From the NCBI RefSeq assembly GCF_016107395.1, contig NZ_JAAIKO010000048.1, positions 1 to 55,297 on the forward strand: a stretch of DNA of 55,297 nt, written 5' to 3'. The DNA is from Streptomyces fildesensis. GTDB taxonomy: Bacteria; Actinomycetota; Actinomycetes; Streptomycetales; Streptomycetaceae. The translations under genes were made by a program, and so were the position numbers. Of this stretch, positions 49,279 through 55,297 are shown in pieces; the stretch's first letter is position 1, and every line of letters starts with the position of its first letter. The notes beneath the pieces were generated by a model, which made no database searches, was not told the DNA's origin, and was given only the letters and a program-made list of their open reading frames with translations.

Positions 49279-50913
49279 ATGACGCACCACCACGCCACGC
49301 CACGCTTCCGGCGCAGAACCGGGGCCCTGCTGACCGCGGGACTGCTGCTCGCGGCTGCCGGCTGCGGATCGGCGGCCACCACGACGGGTTCGGACGGTCC
49401 GGGTGCCTCCGACACCAACGGCCGGGGCGGCACACTCGTCATCGGCGCGACCGGCAAGCTGCCCAACCCCGACACCGTCATCGGCGGCGCCGGATTCGAG
49501 GGCAAGCGCCTGGTCGGCTTCCAGCTGTACGAGGGCCTCACCCGTTACGACCTGTCCAGGACCGACGCGCCCCCGGAGATCACCGGCGCGCTCGCGGAGT
49601 CCTGGAAGGTCGCGGCCGATGCCAGGACCTGGACCTTCACCCTGCGCAAGGGCGTGAAGTTCCAGGACGGCACCCCCTTCGACGCCGACTCGGTCGTCTT
49701 CAACCTCGACCGGTACCTCGACAAGCACAACGCGCAGTGCACCGACGCGCTCGGCGCCGCCGCGCAGGAGTACGCCGGGGACATCGCCACGTACCGCAAG
49801 GTCGACGCCGACCACGTCGAACTGGTCACCACCGCGCCCAACGGACACTTCCCCGAGGACCTCGCCCATGTCCTGATCGCGAGCCCCACCGCCGTACGGA
49901 AGTACGGAACGGCCGACTTCGGGCAGCACCCGGTCGGCACCGGGCCCTTCGCGTTCAGCTCCCAGACCGCCGGGCAGGAGATCGACCTGGTCGCCTACAA
50001 GGGGTACTGGCGCGGTGCGCCGAAGCTCGACCGGCTGGTGATCAAGTCGCTCCCGGACGTCGCCGCCCGTACCGCGGCGCTGCGCTCCGGCGGCGTCAAC
50101 TGGATCGAGTACCCCAACCCCGACGACATCGACAGCCTCAAGGCCGACGGGGTGCAGCTCGTCACCAACAGCTACGACCACCTGTGGTACTGGATCCTGG
50201 ACACGTCGAGAGCACCGTGGAACGACCCGCGGGTCCGGCAGGCGGCCAACTTCGCCATCGACCGCAAGGCGATCGCCGGCAAGCTGCTGCACGGTACCGC
50301 CGACCCGGCCTACCAGGCCGCGCCCCGGGCCACCTTCGCCTTCGACCCGGCCGGCGACGCGTACTCCTACGACCCGGCCAAGGCCAGGCAGTTGCTGGCC
50401 GAGGCGGGCAAGGCGGGCGGCTTCAGCACCACCGTCACCGTTCCGACCGGCGGCTCGGGCAACCTGCTGCCGGTGCCGATCAGCGAGGCGATCCAGCACG
50501 ACCTCGCCGCCGTCGGCATCAAGGTGCAGCTCCGCACCACCGACTGGTCGACCCTGATCAGCGCCGAGGCCAAGGGCCAGGTCGCGCTCGGCTCGGACGC
50601 GATCGCGCAGTCCACCACCCTGTTCCAGTCCGAGGCGCTGCTGCCGCTCTTCATCGGCAGCAAGAGCCCCTTCTGGACGGGCCACTACACCAACGCGCGG
50701 GTGGACACCCTGCTCGCGTCCGCGTCGGCCTCGACGGACCAGGCCAAGCGGCGGGCCGACTACCGGCAGGCGCTGGATCTGGTGACCAAGGACGCGCCGT
50801 GGCTCTTCGTGGTGAACGACCGCAATCCGCGGGCGCTGTCACCCAAGGTCCGCGGTCTGGTGCAGCCGCAGTCATGGTTCCTGGACCTGACGACGGTCTG
50901 GGTCCGCAAGTAG
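49279..50913 (+). CDS. Substrate-binding lipoprotein of the ABC importer (SBP family 5)
   Basis: 544 residues. Lipoprotein signal with RRR and lipobox LAAAGC (Cys near residue 28), then an SBP_bac_5 fold: YEGLTRYD, ALAESWKVAADARTWTFTLRKGVKFQDGTPFDADSVVFNL, GTGPFAFSS, DPRVRQAANFAIDRKAIAGKLLHG. The family binds peptides, opines, nickel or small metabolites, and specificity cannot be read here. It follows the ATPases by 78 bases and precedes an oxidoreductase that may process the imported compound. Confidence 0.93.
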   Translation: MTHHHATPRFRRRTGALLTAGLLLAAAGCGSAATTTGSDGPGASDTNGRGGTLVIGATGKLPNPDTVIGGAGFEGKRLVGFQLYEGLTRYDLSRTDAPPEITGALAESWKVAADARTWTFTLRKGVKFQDGTPFDADSVVFNLDRYLDKHNAQCTDALGAAAQEYAGDIATYRKVDADHVELVTTAPNGHFPEDLAHVLIASPTAVRKYGTADFGQHPVGTGPFAFSSQTAGQEIDLVAYKGYWRGAPKLDRLVIKSLPDVAARTAALRSGGVNWIEYPNPDDIDSLKADGVQLVTNSYDHLWYWILDTSRAPWNDPRVRQAANFAIDRKAIAGKLLHGTADPAYQAAPRATFAFDPAGDAYSYDPAKARQLLAEAGKAGGFSTTVTVPTGGSGNLLPVPISEAIQHDLAAVGIKVQLRTTDWSTLISAEAKGQVALGSDAIAQSTTLFQSEALLPLFIGSKSPFWTGHYTNARVDTLLASASASTDQAKRRADYRQALDLVTKDAPWLFVVNDRNPRALSPKVRGLVQPQSWFLDLTTVWVRK

Positions 50914-50960
50914 CCCGGCGCTTCCCGCCGTTCACCCGCCACGAGAGGACCGTCGCCCCC

Positions 50961-51986
50961 ATGACCGCCCCGCACGACCTGCCTCCGCGCCTCGCGGCGG
51001 CCCCACCGCGGTGGGGCATCACCCTGCCGCTGCCGGGGCTCACCATCGACCGGCACCGCTTCATCGTCGAACGGCTCCCGGACCTCGGCTACACCGACGT
51101 CTGGAGCGCCGAGGGCGGCGGGACCGACGCCTTCACCCCGCTGGCCGCGGCAGCCGCCTGGTCCTCGTCGCTGCGCATCGGCACCGGCATCGTCCCGGTG
51201 CACACCCGCGGTCCCGCGGTACTCGCCCAGACCGCCGCGACCCTCGCCCAACTCGCCCCCGGACGGGTGCTCCTGGGGATCGGCGCCTCCGTACCGGCCC
51301 ATGTCACGGACATCAACGGCATCCCGTTCGACGAACCGTTCAAACGCACCCGGGACGTCCTGCGGTTCGTCACCCGTGCGCTGCGCGGCGAACACGTCTC
51401 CGGGGACTTCGACACCTTCTCCATCACCGGTTTCCAGCTGCCGCACCCGCCGGCCGCCCCGGTCAAGGTCATCCTGGGCGCGCTGCGTCCTGGCATGCTG
51501 CGGCTGGGGTTCACCGAGGGGGACGGGGCGATCACCAATCTGCTCTTCCCCGAGGACGTCCCCACCGTGCTGAACGCGGTCGGGCCGCAGCCGGCCGGCA
51601 AGGAGCTGGTGGTGAAGGTGTTCGTGTGCCCCACCGAGGACACCGACTACGCCCACCGCGCCACCCGCCCCTTCCTTGCGTGGATCCTCAACCGCGAGCC
51701 GTACCGCAAGTTCCACGAGTGGCTCGGGCACGGCGAGTTGCTGCGGGAGTCGCACGAACGGTGGGAGGCCGGCGATCCCGAGGGCGCCCAGAAGTCGCTG
51801 CCGGACGAGGTCGTGGACGGTCTGTTCATCAGCGGATCGCCCGAGGAGTGCCGGGAGCGGATTCTGCGGTACCACATCCCGGGGGTGACCACGATCCAGC
51901 TGTACGTCTCGCTGCCGCCGGAGGTCTTCGTCAGCCGCGCCAAGCTGCTCGACACGCTGGCCCGGCTGGGACCCGCCGCCGGATGA
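50961..51986 (+). CDS. Luciferase-like (LLM) flavin- or F420-dependent oxidoreductase
   Basis: 341 residues from ATG 50961, GAGAGGA upstream. A TIM-barrel of the bacterial luciferase type: RWGITLPLPGLTIDRHRFIVERLPDLGYTDVW, RIGTGIVPVHTRGPAVLAQTAATLAQLAPGRVLLGIGAS, and ending with a SPEECRERILRYHIPGVTTIQLYV segment. Actinobacterial members of this shape often use coenzyme F420. Being last in an importer operon, it may oxidise the imported substrate (inference). Confidence 0.88.
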   Translation: MTAPHDLPPRLAAAPPRWGITLPLPGLTIDRHRFIVERLPDLGYTDVWSAEGGGTDAFTPLAAAAAWSSSLRIGTGIVPVHTRGPAVLAQTAATLAQLAPGRVLLGIGASVPAHVTDINGIPFDEPFKRTRDVLRFVTRALRGEHVSGDFDTFSITGFQLPHPPAAPVKVILGALRPGMLRLGFTEGDGAITNLLFPEDVPTVLNAVGPQPAGKELVVKVFVCPTEDTDYAHRATRPFLAWILNREPYRKFHEWLGHGELLRESHERWEAGDPEGAQKSLPDEVVDGLFISGSPEECRERILRYHIPGVTTIQLYVSLPPEVFVSRAKLLDTLARLGPAAG

Positions 51987-52029
51987 GCGGTGTCTGGTCC
52001 GTGGGGGTACGGGTGTGGCTCCGCACGGT

Positions 52030-54754
52030 CTAGGAGCCGGCGAGGCTGCCCCAGTGCTTCAGCAGCTCCGCCACTTCGCGGGTCCGGGGATGTTCCGCGC
52101 CCTGGACCCGCGTCATGTCGGCCAGCAGGGTCGTCAGACGGGTCCTCGCCCCGGCGCGGTCGCCCGCCCTGTCCTGCAGTTCGGCACTCTGCTGCCGGGT
52201 TCGCAGCGCCCGGGGATGGTCGGCGCCCAGGATCCGGTCGATGAGCGGCTGGAGACCGGCCAGTTCGGTCACGGCGTCGGCCGGGCGGCCGGTGAGGCCG
52301 CTCCAGAAGGCGAGGTTGACGCGGCAGGTGAGGGTCGTCGGATGGTCGGCCCCGAGCGCGCGTTCCGCGTCGTGCGCGGCGGCGGCGAACTCCTCGACCG
52401 CCTGCTCGGGGCTGCCTGCCAGGCCCCGCCAGTAGGCGAGGTTGTGCCGGGCGACGAGGGTGTCGTGGTGGAGTGGTCCGGCGGCCGTGCACAGGGCGTC
52501 GACGGCCTTGAGGTGCATCTCGACCGCCGCGTCGGGGTCTCCCGCCTCCCCGATCCACCGTCCCAGGTCGGTGAGGGCACCGAGGGTGGCCGGGTCGCCG
52601 AGGCCCCGTTCCCGCTCCAGGTCCTCGGCGACCGCGGCGTAGGCGTCACGCGCGGCGACCGCGTCGCCCGCGAGCCCCCGGCACATGGCGGCGTAGCCGC
52701 GGGCGTCGAGAGTGAGCGCGGCGCCCGGCCCGAGCGCGCGGGCCGCGTCGGCGGCGAGGGTGGTGAAGGCCTCCGACGCCTCGCCGACCGCGCCCGACTC
52801 CATCAGGAAGCGGGCTTCGTGCAGCCGCACGGACAGCGTGTCGGGATCCGCCGCGCCGAGGTTCCGTTCGGCCTCGCTCCGGATCGCGGTCAGCTCGGCG
52901 TGGGCGGCGGTGGCGTTGCCGCGGTCACCGACGGCCTGGGCGACCTGCGAGCGGAGGAACAGGACGTCCCGGTGCCCCTCCCCCAGCCGGGCCCGTGCCC
53001 GGACCAGTAGTTCGGAGCAGGTGTCCCGGGCGGCGGCGGCCCGGCCCAGACCGGTCAGATGGGGACCGGTACGGCGCAGCACGGGATGCATCCGGCCCTC
53101 CCGGAACAGGTCGCCGGCCGTCAGCCGGAGCGCCTCCACATTGCGGTACAGAGCGGCCGCGAGGTCGGGACGGATCTCCCGCGACGCCCAGACCTCTTCC
53201 AGTGCGTCCGCCGCCGCGGCGGCCAGGGCCGGCCGGTCACCGGCAGGTACGGTCTCCCGCGCGGCGCGCTGCACCAGGGCGTGCGCCTCGACCGTGGCGG
53301 GGCCGCGTTCGCTGTCGTGGGTGACCAGGCTCAGCCGGTGCAGGGCGCGCAGCGCGAGGAGGACGTCCCGTTCCCGCGGCCGGTCCTGCTCCTTGCCGAT
53401 CCAGCGCCGGGCGGCGCCGGTGTGCAGCACCACCTCGGGTATGCCGCCGGGAGCCAGCATCGCCACCAGTTCCAGCGCCGCGCGGACCGTCCCGGGGTGG
53501 GCCAGCGTCTCGGCGCGTTCGAGGGCCGGCCGGAAGGTGCTGGACACCGTCCCGCCGTGTTCGTCGGCCGGGGACGAGGAGGGGAACAGGTCCGCCAGCG
53601 TCTCCTGCTGGTCGTCGAGGAGCCGCCGGTACTGCGCGAGGCTCAAGCCTGTGTCGATGACGAACGCCGCCGCCTGGGACAGCGCCAGCGGGAAGCAGCC
53701 CAACGCCTCGGCGAGGGACTCCACTCCGGTGTCGTCCTGCGGTCCCGTGATGCTGTCGGAGGCCGGGGACGACGAAGGGCCTGGAGCCGCGCTGAGGCGG
53801 GCACGCAGACATCCCGCGGCTTCCTCTGGGGTGAACATCCCGACCCGGATGATCCGGGCGGACGGCCGGATCACCGACGCGTCGCGGCGGCGGGTGGTGA
53901 CGACGCTCGTCCCGTGGTCGCCGACGGGCCAGATCCCCGCCAGTTCCGCCGGGTCGTCGACGTCGTCCAGCACCACGAGCCACGGCCGGGTGGTCGTACG
54001 CAGCCAGCCGACGAACAGGTCCGCCTCCGCCTCCTCGTCCCATCCCCGGTCCCCGCCACCGGCGTCCCGGGCGCCGGCGGCACCCTCGCCGGCCATCACC
54101 CGCCAGGCGCGGGCACAGGCCGTCAGTGCCGACTGACGGGACGACGCGGGAACCCAGACCGCCAACTGGCCGCGCTGCCGGGCGCGGTGGAAGGCGGCCG
54201 CCGCCAGCTGCGACTTGCCGACCCCCGCCCGCCCCGGTGAGCACGACCTGGCGGACCTGACCCTCCTCGATGGCGGAGTCCAGCGCGCCGGCCAGGTCCG
54301 GGCGCTCCCGCAGGGCCGCCGCGTCGCTCGGCGGACGGCCGACGGCAAGGCCGCGCGCCGCTCCCGCCGGGCCCGGTTCCGTTCCGGCACTTGATTCCGC
54401 GGCGCCGTTCCGGGCAGGGGAGCGTTCCTCGTAGGCGGCGCGCCACAGCCGTTCCCACTGCGCGATGGACAGCCGGGGAGCCGGTCCCGGCCCGGTTCTG
54501 GCCACCGCGGTCTCGACGGCGCGGACCACGGCCACGACGACGTCGAAGTCCCGTGGCACCGACCGGCCGCCGAGCCACTCCCCCAGCCGCCGGGCGTTGA
54601 CCTCGACCCTGCGCCCCGACGGCAGCGCCGTGCGGCCGGCGCGGCGCGCCAGTGTCTCGTCCGACACGTCGGGCAACTCCCGGCGCAGACGCGCCAGCGC
54701 CTCCGCGAACGCCGCCCGTGCCTCCCCGGATCCGCGCCCGGTCACCGCCGCCAC
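52030..54754 (-). pseudogene. NB-ARC/TPR regulator-like protein, frameshifted in its P-loop
   Basis: Two frames together encode about 907 residues. The first part (GTG 54754 to about 54226) has a small HTH-like or effector domain (ARAAFAEALARLRRELP, RRLGEWLGGRSVPRDFDVV) leading to QVVLTGAGG. The second part resumes with GKSQLAAAAFHRARQRG, LVVLDDVDD (Walker B) and SVVTTRRRD, then a winged-helix and about nine tetratricopeptide repeats to 52030. The junction has five G (minus strand) where four would give TGAGGVGKSQL. This is either a one-base insertion that kills the NTPase or a homopolymer error. The family comprises STAND ATPases used in signalling and defence. Confidence 0.82.
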
Positions 54755-54984
54755 CCCCGCCCCCGCTCCCCGCGCCGCACCGGCCGATGTGAATCCTGTG
54801 GGCCCACTGCCGCGTCGAGGTTCCCAGTCTGCCGTCCGGAGCGGCTGTTCGGCCGGTGTTCCCGGAGCGGGCCGCACCGGGGACCGGCTGTTTTCTCGGC
54901 GACCCTACTCCGACCTGGCACGACGTGAGTTGCGGCGCGGACGAACCCGCGACGGGGCCGCGCGGCCGTGGCTACGTTCGACCC

Positions 54985-55017
54985 ATGCCGCAGGGACAGC
55001 GCGGCACTCTTCAGTGA
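54985..55017 (+). promoter_or_regulatory. Possible leaderless 10-codon upstream ORF
   Basis: TACGTT at 54973-54978 ends six bases before an ATG that opens MPQGQRGTLQ then TGA. The stop codon merges with the AGGAG ribosome site of the next gene, so translating this mini-ORF would influence initiation at 55027. Between 54755 and 54972 I see nothing else. Confidence 0.35.
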
Positions 55018-55026
55018 GGAGCGGAA

Positions 55027-55203
55027 ATGACGCAGCAGCAGACGCGCGACCCCCTTGGCCGGTGGAAGGCGTTGATCTTGTTCGGGGTGGTGTGCAACGC
55101 CATCGGCCTCTTCACCCACGTGCCGGTGTGGACGCTACTGGGAGCGCCCACCGCCTTGGTCGGCGTGATCGGCCTGTTCGCGGCGCGGCGTCCGCGGACC
55201 TGA
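55027..55203 (+). CDS. 58-residue two-helix membrane protein
   Basis: ATG 55027 with AGGAG six bases upstream. A polar start (TQQQTRDPLGRWK), then two hydrophobic segments, ALILFGVVCNAIGLF and LLGAPTALVGVIGLFAA, with a basic end (RRPRT). The geometry predicts an integral hairpin with both ends in the cytoplasm. No family recognised; small proteins of this kind are common in Streptomyces. Confidence 0.75.
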   Translation: MTQQQTRDPLGRWKALILFGVVCNAIGLFTHVPVWTLLGAPTALVGVIGLFAARRPRT

Positions 55204-55235
55204 GCGGACCTGAGCGGATCTGAGAGGACCTGACC
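55196..55235. repeat. Four tandem 10-bp repeats over a stop codon
   Basis: GGACCTGAGC occurs twice exactly, followed by GGATCTGAGA and GGACCTGACC. The first unit contains the stop codon of the 58-residue gene. Confidence 0.8.
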
Positions 55236-55241
55236 GGGGGG

Positions 55242-55297
55242 CTAATACTGCAACCGCATGTGGGGGTGGTGGCCTCGGCGTTGGTAGTGGCATCTGC
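55242..55297 (-). CDS. 3' end of a gene entering from the right, possibly a transposase
   Basis: On the minus strand one frame reads RCHYQRRGHHPHMRLQY then TAG at 55242-55244. A basic His/Arg-rich end of this kind recalls C-termini of actinobacterial IS701-type transposases, but only about 18 codons are visible and the other frames are also open. Treat as tentative. Confidence 0.3.
   Translation of the reverse strand, partial: RCHYQRRGHHPHMRLQY

Overview
The DNA is GC-rich with strong third-position bias, GTG starts, ATGA stop/start overlaps and many secreted, two-component and TetR/XRE-type genes. This points to a Streptomyces or close actinomycete chromosome, probably an accessory or arm-like stretch, because few core genes are present. 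No rRNA, tRNA or CRISPR array was seen.

Layout. 1-8131 (minus strand) holds cell-envelope and secreted hydrolase genes: a truncated N-acetylmuramoyl-L-alanine amidase, a TolB-like propeller protein, an MFS transporter, a PhoX-like phosphatase and a discoidin/FN3/calcineurin-type phosphatase. 8436-11807 holds a solitary Cas3 helicase-nuclease facing a small winged-helix protein, with no other cas gene. 11956-14108 is a complete cyanate module (cynR, cynT, cynS). 14148-17188 holds a frameshifted FMN reductase, an MmyB-type regulator, a cupin and small secreted or membrane proteins. 17534-24317 holds two histidine kinase/response regulator pairs with secreted proteins (CAP domain, lipoprotein) between them. 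24389-29023 holds a methyltransferase, a second-type ClpX divergent from an unusually long TetR regulator, a tyrosine phosphatase-like protein and a DHFR-like reductase.

29075-37270 holds an EmrB/QacA-type efflux pump divergent from its TetR repressor across three phased operators, then leucyl aminopeptidase, a Cys-type attenuator leader peptide with its promoter, an acetyltransferase, an oxidoreductase, a second decayed leader peptide, a carbonic anhydrase remnant and another MFS pump. 37326-45484 looks like a compact biosynthetic locus. Five genes overlap in series (an ATC-hydrolase-like protein, asparagine synthase-type amidotransferase, flavin reductase, HpaB-type monooxygenase, methyltransferase). 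A LuxR-type regulator with a fully degenerate receiver lies upstream, insulated by two hairpins, and a leaderless Cys-rich 32-residue ORF lies upstream of that. 45680-51986 is a Dpp/Opp-type ABC importer operon ending in a luciferase-like, possibly F420-dependent, oxidoreductase. 52030-54754 is an NB-ARC/TPR protein broken by one extra G exactly in its P-loop. The right edge holds a 58-residue membrane protein and perhaps the end of a transposase.

All assignments come from reading translated motifs and gene context. No database search was run, so family names rest on recall of the families.
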